Source: Setophaga petechia
Lineage: Eukaryota; Chordata; Aves; Passeriformes; Parulidae
Reading direction: 5' to 3'
DNA: 64,000 nt
Assembly: GCA_024362935.1 (NCBI GenBank)
Contig: JANCRA010000003.1
Coordinates: 40,051,291-40,115,290 of the forward strand
Position 1 is the stretch's first letter, and every line of letters starts with the position of its first letter. Made by a program: the position numbers and the translations under genes. Below, one piece after another: positions 1 to 10,735 of this stretch. The notes under the pieces are model-generated. The model worked only from the letters and a program-made list of their open reading frames with translations, made no database searches and was not told where the DNA came from.

Positions 1-3000
1 AAAATGCCACATTATTTACTTTCCCAGCAGAGACTGTGGTTACTCAACCACTTGTCCAGCATAATTTCAGACTACTGCTCTTCCTTTCCCCAGCAACTCA
101 AAGAACTCACTTTGGGCCAGGCCTATTCCCAGGTCACGTGTAGCTGTGAACACACAAATGCTTGTGTTGACATAAGCAGAGAGAGGCAGGAGTGGAAGCA
201 GGGCTGCTCCTCTTGGCAGAGGCCTGCAGCAGCTTGCCGAGTGCGCCGATAAAGTAAACCAATCTACAACAATAAAACAGAACAAGAATCCCTCCAGGGA
301 AGCCTGGGAGATAAGAGCTTCTGGGCCCTTAACAAAATCATTTAAAAGGCCCAGTAACCCAGAGCCCTGTGGGTCTGTATGTCAACTGACAGCTGTCACT
401 TAAAAGTCCCAAAGAGGGACTGTTGAGCCTGGCTGGAACTGCAAAGCATCCCACAAACACCGCATCCTGTCCCTGCAGCAAAGCCACAGTGCACCAAGCA
501 CATCAGCCATGGAGATGGGAACCAACTCTAAAATATCACAGTGAATGAAGCAGGACCTCGGGGTGTGAAAGGACAGATCCTTCCTGCATGATCCTTTGGA
601 GTGAGGAGCTAGGCTCCACCTAAGGCAAGGTGACAGAGAAGCATCAAGCAGGAGCCACCACGTAAGCATGTCCACGCTGGTGTACAGGCTGCAAGCTCAG
701 CTGCCTACTGGAGCCAAGGTCTTCCGTACAAGAGACCAGACATGGAGAATTGATAGGATAACAAAAGGACATTTCCCAGCCTTCCAAACACTTTTCAACC
801 GCAGGTAGAAACCCCTCTGAAGAACAAAGCTTATCTCATTACTTCTCAGTGCCAAAGGCAGAATTTCACGAGTGCTCCCAGTGCACTAGAAGAAATGCCA
901 CTTAAATGTCATGTTAGTCAATATTCCTTGCCTCTCAGCCACAGGACACTGCTGCTGCCAGTCCCTTTGCTGTGGGGGTACGTGAACACAACTGCTCCCC
1001 CTGCATTGCCAACAGCCCTGTTCGCCCCCCACCTCAGCTGTTTTGCTTACGCCAAAACTGTTCAGATCAGAGCAAAATGGTTCCTTGCTAAACGCACATC
1101 AGCAGCCCCACATGGGTCAGGCTGCTTTTGAAGAGGTTAGCAGCTCCTCCAGGGAAACTCATACACACTCTGTGACAAGCAGAGGAACTGTCAAGGGGAC
1201 TGCAACCACCACCTGATGGCTCAGGAGCCTGTGGCATAATCCATTCACCAGCTCCCTGCTCACCCAGAGTGCGGTGAATCAGCAGGCTGCAAGGCAGGCA
1301 AGGCATTCCCAGCAGGAGACAATGTATTTTGGAGGCTACAGGCAAATGAAAACACATCTAGTCCTGCTCACCTAAACAGACTGCAGGGAGATGAGTAACA
1401 CAAGAAAGGGGAAAGAGGAAAAAGTGAAGTATATCAAACTTGAAAAGTCATTCTCTGAACATCAGATATTTCACCTGGCTGCTCCAAATGTGCAGGGCAA
1501 TGCTGCTGACAGATGTATCCATAAGATTTATCTGACACACCCTCAAGGAAGCAATTCATCTTGCACTGCTTGAGAAACTGTTTTCAAAAAGTTTCCAAAT
1601 GAAAACCACCCCACCACTCTGCTCTAATTACCAACTGTGTATCACAAAGAGTGCATGGCAGCAACAGCCAGCAGCAGTAGACACAAGGAATTGTCATGCC
1701 AGTGAGCAGTGGAACAGGCACGTTGCCTCGGAAGACTAGCAACAGTTTGGCAATGCAGGAACTAGACACCCTGTTCTCCTCCAGAGGTCCTTGGACAAGG
1801 ACTTCTGGGCTCCAATTGATAACTCAGCCGGAGTCAGCTGCGACAACTGACATGGGAACCTGCCTGCCCCGGAGCAGACCCTGCGCAAGATGTGATGCAA
1901 CACTCTGGGGGAAACACGTTCTCCCTCCTCTGCAAGAGCAGTAATTTCATTGGAGAGAGGAAGAGGGGAGGCTGGCTTACAGCAGAGTTCATCAGGGTTC
2001 TCAGGTTCTCAACCATGACATGTAAACCCTTACCCATGCCCTTTCAAGCTGGCAGCAAGTTTGCCAGCTCACACATATGCACATGTGTGTCCAAACAGCA
2101 CATGTCCTTTACCACAGCTGATCCATTTGTTTTCAGCTCCACACCACCTCAGTTTGCACTGACACAGGTGCAGGACACTGCAGCAGCACTAGGGACAACC
2201 CAGTGTCAGATGACCCTACGGCCTTCCTACAATCTCAGCCGTGTGCCAAGCAAGATGTCACAAGCTGCCCAGCAGCTCTGCAGCCTCTCTCCCACAAGCT
2301 GACTCCGTGTGTCTGCAAACTGCCCGTGGCTCAGCTGCACCAGACCAGCCTGACAGGCGGGCACAGCTGAATCTCACCCAGCACAGGGAAAATGGGACCT
2401 TGCTCTGCACAGGGCCCTGTGGAGCCACAGGCACTGAGTCAGAGGCGTGCAGGTGCCTCCTGAGCGCAGGGGCCGTGGGAGCAGCCAGCTCAGCCTCCCC
2501 GAGCGTGCTGGCAGGGAACGCTGCACGCAGGCACGCGCCCACACACTGCTCAGCAGCGACCTGGCATTTCTTCCCCCCTTTCCAAAGCCAAATTCAGACC
2601 ATCTGTTGAAGTATTTCTGCAAATCATCCCTCTTTTGGGAAGGGCCGTGGGCTGAGTTTAGTTGTTTATATAGTGTCTGGCATTTCTGCAGTGCTTATCA
2701 CTTCAGTATCCAAGCTATTTCCTTCAAGCTCTCCATTACTTTTGAAGAACCAGTGTGAGGCACCACAGAATCTACATTGTAAGTTCTGCAAAAAATAAAA
2801 AAGGGCATCAAAAAGACAACAGCTGCTCAGGTCACAAACACGTTTAGCTGCTAATAAAGCAAGTGGGATAGTGCAGGAGAACGGGGAAGGGCCAACACAA
2901 TGAGTTTTATGTCCTTTAAAGAAACTACTACACTTACAAAATAGTCTTCATAAACAACAAGTGTTACTGTTACCTTACAGAGAAGAGCTTGGCTTGCCCA

Positions 3001-5724
3001 GGGCATGGAAAAGGAAGCTAGTACTGCTATCCTTGAGAAAGCCAACACAAACTGAAAAAGGGAGATGAAACACTTAAAAGAAGAGACCATTTACTAGATC
3101 AGATCATACTTTCTGCAACAGCTGCCATGGTCATTTTAAGTGGTAAACCCCTGGAGTGCTGCTGCTCCCACTGCATTGTAAGGGAAAGGATCAGAGACTT
3201 ACTCCTTACCCCAGGTCCTGCTCTAAATCTGTAGCAAAGGAGAAAGCAGGACACAAATTCACAGTAAGGCCCCCCACAAAGCCTGTCCCTAAAACACAAT
3301 TTCTTCTTTTTTATAAATCCCTAACCATCACAGAGCAAAGAGAACAGCACTGAGCAGGGCAAAACACACTCCCAGTCCGTGCATGGCCTTGAAGAAGGCA
3401 TTTCCATCCCATCAGACCCACCAGGACACGGGGAACTGCCCTTTTCTCCACAGCCATTAAGGGCAGTAAGGTGTCAGACACCACAGTGACAAAGACAGAG
3501 ATACAGCAGCAGCAGAAATGAAGATGGTCTGGCCCAGACTAAGCACACCACATGCTACAGCTTAATTCAGGCACTTTATCCACACAAAAACCAGCACTCA
3601 TCCAGCTCGGAGCTCTCACAGTACACAGCACAGCCCCTGGTCAAAGCAAAAAGGCTTCACTGAAAGAAGCAGCTGAATTCAGAAGCCAAGGATCATGGCT
3701 ACTTGGATTCTTTCTGGCTTGATCCAAACCAATTGCTCACTTGCACAGCATCTCTTTCCTACTAATATAATTTGATAAAGTCCCCTATCTTTGTGTTCTA
3801 ATTAAAAAAGAAAAGCACATAACTCTCTTCCCAAACACCTCCTCCAAGCCAGTTACTCAACCAGTGCAGAAACATCACTGTCAATACAAGAGGGGAATAT
3901 TTCCTTCTCCTTCCCTCTCCCCACCCTGACTACAAGGGGCACCAACCCTCCTCATAGCTGGCACAGCTTTTAAATAGAGAGTATAAGCCCCAAACATAGA
4001 GTCAAAACTCCAGGTGGGGCACGCACAGTCTTTGATGTGACTTAGTCATCTCCAGCTCCTCAAATTCATGCTATTTGGGGAAACTTAGCTGGGTCAAAAC
4101 CAGCCTCTCTCCTGCTGGCTTCTGGATAAATGCCTCAGACACAGGAAAAAAAAAAAATCCACACAGCTCTCCTGATATGCCATACACCAGCATCAGTGCC
4201 AAAGGAAGGAGCAGGGCACAGGAAGGTTTGACAAGACGCAGTCACCCACTCACAACAGGACTACCAAAATGAGAACAAGTCCTGGTTACAAAAAGGTTTA
4301 ACAAAATGGAGTAAGAATGCAGTCCTGTGAGCAGCTCACCACAGGCTGTACTAAATCATGATCAACAGAGACCCCATAAACTACATAAACAATAACCTGT
4401 CATACTCCTTCTGATACTCAACAAGCACTGCTGCCTGGGGGCCTCTCCCTTCCCCAAGCATATAATCTCCACCTAGACAGCTCACCTAAGGCAGAAAATG
4501 TTCAAAATTTTTATATTTGCAGATGTGTAAGAGGAAACTCCTGACAGATCCAAACCACCCAGAGTGACAAGGTCTTTTCATTAGGTTTGTCTGGGATTTT
4601 GCCTTGTTTTTTAAAGCTTTTGTACCTCCTGTTACTTTATCTTCACAATAACTCAAACTACCAGGCAATCAATACTGCAAGGTTAAAGCAACATCCAAGT
4701 TTGGCATTGGACAGCTCAATCCAACTCCTCCTTCCTGCTATCTCTGTGCTGGAAGACAAACAGAAGAGGATAGGAGAATATTTATCTGCTGTTAGGATTA
4801 GCTGGAGCAACACAGTGTTAGCTATAGCAAGCTGCCACTGTTTGCTGGATATGGCCAAGTGACAGTCCCCAAACCAAGCAGGTACAGCCAGAGGATTCAG
4901 CCTTGCTGAAGGAGGATGGCTTCACTACATCATGGTGCCAGAGAAGCTGAAACACACTGCCCTGTTAGACCTCAGACACCTCTCTGGCAGAGAGCAGGCA
5001 CTTGCAGTCACATCCCCGTTGTCTCACTGCAGACAGACAAGACAACTGTCTCCAGCAAGGCTGGAGTCCATGCAGCCATTTACGAGGAATGCACCATGGA
5101 ACACAGGCATGGTGTTCAACATGTTCAAGAGTAACAAATAAAAACGATGCACTGCCTACAACAGGCAGCATCTCCAGCTCATTTGCCATGATAAGTAATT
5201 GACAATTCTGTATCTCCCAGCCTGTAGTAGTGCAGATGTTTGGTCACTTCAAATAGAGCCTGAATATACAAACATGGGCATTAAAGCAGACTTTTGCATT
5301 TCCTGAAAACACAGTTAAGGATTTAGGAGAATGCATCATGGATGTAAAAGAAATAATTACCAGTCCTTATGTACCTGCAGCAGCAGAAGGCAGAACGCTA
5401 TGAACAGGCAGATTCTTCCCCATCCTGCACTGTTGCTGTAGAAGGAGCAGAACAGACATTTGTCCTACACAGCGCTGCAGATTTTAACAGGAGAGCAGAG
5501 GCAGCTGGGAGAAAGACAGGTCCAACTGGACCTTAACATAATGTCCTGTTAACAGGACATTAACAAACTTGTGACAGGCTAAACAGGCTGTGGGACCAGA
5601 CTCCTCCTGTTGCTTGAGGGCTCCCACATGATGGTCAAACTCAGCTGGTGCTAACTAAATTTGCTCCACTGTCTGCCAGAGCTGTATCAACTTACTCCAG
5701 TAAAGGGTGAAGGTGCTCAGCTCT

Positions 5725-5768
5725 GGGACACCACTGAGGGGCCACTGGGACACCACTGATGGGCCATC
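5725..5768. repeat. 22-bp tandem duplication
   Basis: Two adjacent 22-bp copies begin GGGACACCACTGA and differ at a few positions (AGGGGCCACT against TGGGCCATC). It is a local duplication just left of the A/C-rich and poly-G tract. Confidence 0.7.
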
Positions 5769-5792
5769 AGCTGTGTAGAAATTTCATTCTAG

Positions 5793-5929
5793 GGAAAAAC
5801 AAAGAGGAAAGAAAAACCAAAACAAAAAAACCCAAACAAACAAAAAACCCAACCAACAACAAAAAACCCAAAACCAAAACAAACAGACAACAACAAGGGT
5901 GATGGGGGCGGGGGGGGGGGGGGGGGGGG
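5793..5929. repeat. A/C-rich low-complexity tract ending in a 20-G homopolymer
   Basis: About 100 bases consist almost only of A and C (runs of A broken by CC or CCC), followed after a short linker by GGGGGC and then 20 consecutive G at 5910-5929. The A-rich part may be a decayed poly(A) tail on the plus strand. The G run can form a quadruplex and is prone to length error in reads. Confidence 0.85.
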
Positions 5930-8900
5930 ACTGTGAAAAAGGAAGGTCAGGAAGAAATCAATCTTAGGAAGAAATACCTCTGTTCTGAAACAGCCTGGAA
6001 AAGGAGAAAATGTAGAAACTTCCTTCACAGTGCATCAGCATCCTATCAACACACATGAACTGCAGCACTCAGGATCATTTGTCCCAGCCATTCCAAACCT
6101 GGTTTGGTTACATATCATCTCCCCAGCCCAGGCTCTCCGAACAATGGAACAAAAATATTTTGCATTTTTCCAACCCTTTTCCTTTCCCTTTGGGGCCTAG
6201 TTCAAAGCCCTTTTATGTCATTCTGACAGCACAATATGATTTTAGGCAGATAAACCCAGCCCATTAAGAGATACACCCTGTGCAAGACATCTTGCTGGCA
6301 CTGGAAAGTTGGCAGTGCAAAAGATTTGCAGCTCCCTGCCTGCAATTGAGACCAGGGATCAAGTGACAAAAGCAAGGATGGTGTGGAACAAGGCAGACCT
6401 GCTGCTAGTCAGCACCAGGGGACAGGAGTCCCTCTGCAGTTATGGTCAATGCTGCTAAACTTTTCTTCCCACCACACAAGCCTTTCATCCCTTGGACTTC
6501 ACAAGGACATCCCACCTTCCAGTAGCTACTGTGAATCTGGCAATTACCCTCCAAAAGCATCTTATTTCCACAGTGGGGTGAGAGTCCAGAGGCTTGCCAG
6601 CATCTGTAAAACAAGTACCTGCCAGCTCATCAGCAAACACAAGGCCTGATCCTTTGGACGACCAGAGATGGAGACCATGCATCCTTATTACACACCCAGG
6701 TACTCCTTGCTGAAGAAGATGGAACAACTCATCACCCATCTTACAGCCTCCTGGCTGCAGAGTATTCAGATAAAAACCCAGAGTGTGTTAAAGAAACTTT
6801 CCTGTCTGACCACCCAGGAGCCACTCTGTTAGTCACACTCCCCCATTCCAAGACTTTCACTGCTGGGACCAAAGTCCCTTCATAGCAGATGGCTCCAGTG
6901 ACCCCTTGGGTGGCCCTTTTGGCTCCCTGCACACCCCACACTCAGAGTCAGACAGGGTTTCCTTACTGGGTCAGCCCCGGGTTTCCCACAGCAGTCTCAG
7001 ATGTCTGGATCCTCTAAGTAATTTAATCGTGGTGCAGTGACACAAAAACAGCTTGACCTGGTGCCTCTGGGGAGGGACCCCTAACAAAAGCATTCCTGGG
7101 CTTTTATACTCTACAGTTTGTGCATCCAGACAGTCTGGGGTCTTCTTGCTGAGTCACCAGCTCCTGCTGTATCCCTGTGCCCTCTGCTGTCCAAAGGGTC
7201 AGCACCAGGTCACAGCCCCTTTCCTGGCTCCTGACATTTCCCTCACCCAGGGCACAAACCGTAGCTCACACCGCTGCTGCACATCCAGCTATCAACACTG
7301 GGTGTATTCCCCAAGAAGTGCCAAAGATATTAATTTTCACAGCACTGCATGATCATCACACACCCTGCAACAATGATGTTCCAATGATGTTAGATTGGGT
7401 TTTAACCTTCAAGGAAAAGCTGTTCTCACAGGAATCTGTAGAACTGGGCCTCTGGTCAGAGATGTTGGCTCTACACACAGATCTTATTCTAGCTAAGCAC
7501 AACACAACATTTACTCACCTGGAAACACAGCTGCCCCACTCTGGGAAATTTCTCCCTCCTACTATTTCACAATTCTCAGGATGACAACAGTTACGCAAGA
7601 ACAGCTGTATAGACAGATGAAATGCTTACAGCTTCTAAGCAAGACTTTCCCCAAATTTCCCTTATCAGACAGCTCCAAATCCTATGGCTCCCAGGTTTCA
7701 AAGCACACCAGTCAGCCACCAGTCACTGTGCCTCCATCACACCTTTGCCCTGGCAGAGACCCACAAGAAAAAACATGATGCACTAGCAAGCAGGGGGCTG
7801 CTTCCACATGGACATGCTGCTGTCACCTTGGCTAGCCAGGTAGGTATTTCCCCCATCTTGCCCACTAATTTAAATCTTGGCAGGAAAAGGGGAGCAAATG
7901 GCCTTGACAGGCTGTCAGTGATTTCTACCTTTTAGTAACTTAATGCAGCACACTATCCCTTCCTAAAACGGCAGCAGGAAGACACTCACAGGCTCTGGCA
8001 TCCTAGTAAGACATTAACAAGATTGCTGGGCACCAAACAGGACTGCAGACTTTCCTTCAAGAGCAGGGCTTCAGTTTACAACATAGATTTGATCCCTTTT
8101 CCATCTCAGCCATCCATCCATCCATCTGTGCCACACATCGCCACCACCCCCAAAACATAACACTCCTTACTATGACAGGCATTTGGTGAACAGATGAGCC
8201 CAAGGGCACAGCACCAGGAGAAAACCTGCACCTGTATGAACAACTACAAGTAACAGCACGCAGTTAAAATCCTACAGGCAAGACATTCAAAGGGGTAAAC
8301 CCTCATTAAATCCTCGTGTTTATTTTCTGAGGAAGAGGTTAGAGGAACTCCTCCTATTAAACCTTGCCTACTCCTTTGTTTATAACAGCCTGCAAGGCAA
8401 AACAGAAGTAGAGGACAAGAAGACAACCACCACCCGAGTCCCACGCGATACATCCTTATCAGTACAACTCTAGTTCAGCTGCCTTTTGCTTGGCACTGCC
8501 AAGAAGCAAGTTCTTGAGAAGCAAATCCACAGTTACTTGCAGTGATCAAAATCACTGCAGATACCATCCCAAAGCAGCAACAGCAGTACCACAAAGTCAG
8601 ATCCTAACAGCAGCGAGACTCTCAGAGATTACCACACTATGGTAAAAATACCCACTATTGAACTGTAAACATCTAATAGCCAAAAGACATCAGGCCAAAT
8701 AAATATATCTGGGATCTTGCCCTGACACCTGGCAAGGTATGTACCCTACAATCTGAGAAGCCTTGCAGGAAAGAGGCTGGGGCACTGGAAAATCCAATTT
8801 CCACAACTTCACCCTCATCCAGCAGCTGCAGAGGGTGCAGCAAGAGGATGCTTGGGGTCCAATTCCCAGGGTGACCTTGAGGAAATCCCACAGTCTGTCC

Positions 8901-9009
8901 ACATTTCCACTCTCCCCGTCCACTGCACGAAGAGCACAATAACCTTGACCTATCTCAAAGAGGCAGGGATCTGGCTTAGGAGAGTCTGGAAGGAGCTCAG
9001 AGGGGCTTA

Positions 9010-9985
9010 GATGCAGGACCTGCGCTGCGACCGGGGCGGTCAGGGAATTCTACGACTCGCCCCAGAATCAAAGCCCGCAGAAACTCGTTAATCGCTTTCA
9101 ATATAAAAAGCTGCAGCTCCGGGGCACTGAAGGGCTCGCTGGAGCCGCACACGTGTCACCGCAATTTCCCCGGCGCGGGCAGGGCAGAGGAAGGCGCGCC
9201 GGGCTGCAGCCCCCGCGCCCGGCAAGGGCAAGCTCCGCTGCACGGCGAGCGGGGAACATCAGCCCCGGGCCCCCAGGCAGGCACAGGGAGCCAGCCCGGG
9301 GAGGAGGGGAGGGGCTGGGAACACCTAAAACCCCCATGGTGAGGAGGGGAAGTGGCAGCGGGCAAGGGGAGCCCGCAGCTCCGGGGAGGGGGGTGGGTGC
9401 GTGGGGAGCCCGCAGCCCCCGGGGCGAGGAGACGGCTCTGCGGGGCCCGGGGGGCAAGAAGGGCGGCCGGCACACCCCGGAGATGAGGGGCCGGCGTGAG
9501 CGGCGGCGGGGCCGGTGCAGCAGGAGCCAGGCCGGCGTGCATGGCCGAGCTGCATCCCGGCGGCAGGAGGGGTGTCAGGATCCCCGGCGGCGCCTCCGGA
9601 GGGCTCGGGAAGGGCCGTGCCCACACTTACCGGGCGGCGGCGGCGGCGGCGGTTCCCGCCGGGGCCGGGGACGGTGCGGCGCGGGGTGCGGAGCTCCTGC
9701 GCGGCGCGGCCCGGCCCGACTCAGCTCTGCCCCCTCCGGCCGCGCTCGGCTCAGGAACCGCCGCCGCCGCCGCCTGTCCCTCCCCGCCGGGGCGGCCGCC
9801 GCGTCCCCATGGCAACGCGGGCCGGGGCGCCCGGGCAGCGCCGCCGCCTCCCCCGGCCGGGCGCGGGGGCCGGGACTGCCCCGCCGTGCCCCGAGCAGCG
9901 CCGGGCCGCGCCCACAGCCGTGCTGCGAGGCCGCTCACGGCAGGGCACGGGGCGAGCGGCAGCGGGGGGGAAATCATGTCTGTCA
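9010..9985. promoter_or_regulatory. CpG island promoter, probably of SLC25A22 (leftward)
   Basis: CpG density and G+C rise sharply relative to both sides, with GGC/GCC triplet runs at about 9632-9652 and 9759-9775 and many GC boxes. A CpG island of this size marks a constitutive vertebrate promoter. The only strong splice signal inside it is the minus-strand donor at 9630-9625, so transcription to the left is favoured. In mammals and birds the gene next to the PIDD1 3' end, on the same strand, is SLC25A22 (mitochondrial glutamate carrier 1). Identity is from synteny only, because no coding exon is in view. Confidence 0.6.
9631..9850 (-). other. Candidate non-coding first exon (SLC25A22-like), 3' boundary defined
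   Basis: On the minus strand the GC-rich sequence reads a CCG triplet run, then CCCG followed by the perfect donor GTAAGTGTG, with the exon's last base at 9631. No in-frame ATG with a convincing protein precedes it, so the exon would be 5' UTR. The 5' limit is a guess; the start site could be anywhere from about 9.75 to 9.98 kb. SLC25A22 genes usually begin with untranslated exons, which fits. Confidence 0.4.
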
Positions 9986-9994
9986 TCTGTACCC

Positions 9995-10259
9995 GAGGGA
10001 ACGGCCTGAAACTGTGTCAGGGCAGGTTTAGGCTGGGCATTAGAAAAAGGTTCCTCACGCAGAGGGTGGCTGGGCACTGAACAGGCTCCCCAGGGAAGTG
10101 GTCACAGCACCGAGCCTGACAGAGGACAAGAAGCACTTGGACAATGCTCTCAGGTACCAGATGTGACTCCTGGGGATGTCCTGTACATTCACAGGAGTTG
10201 GATTCAATGATCCTTATGGGTCCTTTCAAACTCAGCATATTCTGTGATTCTGTGATTCT
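9995..10259 (+). mobile_element. CR1 retrotransposon 3' fragment
   Basis: It has the typical CR1 3'-end blocks: CTGAAACTGTGTCAGGGCAG, an AGGTTCCTCACGCAGAGGGTGG-like block, CCCCAGGGAAGTGGTCAC, TTGGATTCAATGATCCTTATGGG and the terminal octamer-type repeat GATTCTGTGATTCT. It is truncated at the 5' side, as most avian CR1 copies are. It abuts the CpG island directly. Confidence 0.9.
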
Positions 10260-10530
10260 CTTCAGTATACCAGCCAGGCCCACTGTGCCCATTGGGTCAT
10301 CATGCTGTGCTGCCTGCCACCCCTCAGGAAAGCCACCATACCACTGGCAGGCCTTGATTGTTGGGGTTAGCAGGCTCCACTGTGGACCTGGAGTTCTCAG
10401 GAGTATTGTGGGACCTAAATCCTTGCTGATACAAAACATCAACAAAGACCATTTCATCAGGCCTTGGAAATTAAGTATTTTAATGGGGAGGAGGACAGCA
10501 GCTGCCAAACAGATCTCTGTGCTTCTTGGG

Positions 10531-10735
10531 ATGACCAGGTTCTTTGTGGTGAGGGTGGTGAGGCACTGGAACGGGTTCCCAGGGAAGCCATGGATGCCCC
10601 ATCCCCAGCAGTATTCAAGGCCAGGCTGGATGGGCCTCTGAGTAACCTGATCTGGTGGAAGGTGTCCACTAGAGGAGGATAGAGTGAGATGATCTTCAAG
10701 GTCTCTTCCAACCCAAACGGTTTTGTGATTCTGTA
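10531..10735 (+). mobile_element. CR1 retrotransposon 3' fragment
   Basis: It reads GAGGCACTGGAACGGGTTCC, CAGGGAAGCCATGGATGCCC, TTCAAGGCCAGGCTGGATGG, GATCTTCAAGGTCTCTTCCA and GTGATTCTG, in CR1 order and plus orientation. It is a different subfamily from the copy 270 bp to the left, because the middle block differs. It is 5' truncated. Confidence 0.9.

Larger units (their letters stand above)
1..9000 (-). other. No recognised exon; probably intron 1 of the leftward SLC25A22-like gene
   Basis: I read both strands for mitochondrial-carrier exons (PxDxxKxR-type signatures, three repeats) and for any other family and found none. Open frames here are short and without conserved patterns. The sequence is ordinary non-coding DNA with a small 22-bp tandem repeat, an A/C-rich tract and a 20-G run near 5.7-5.93 kb. 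Assignment to intron 1 of a minus-strand gene rests on the splice donor at 9630-9625 in the CpG island to the right and on the conserved SLC25A22-PIDD1 order in vertebrates. It could equally be intergenic. Confidence 0.35.

Noticed and set aside
9153..10080. Long open frames on both strands across the CpG island (up to 292 codons)
   Set aside because: GC-rich sequence lacks TAA/TAG/TGA by composition. The products are Arg/Pro/Ala/Gly-rich without domains, and several frames overlap on both strands.
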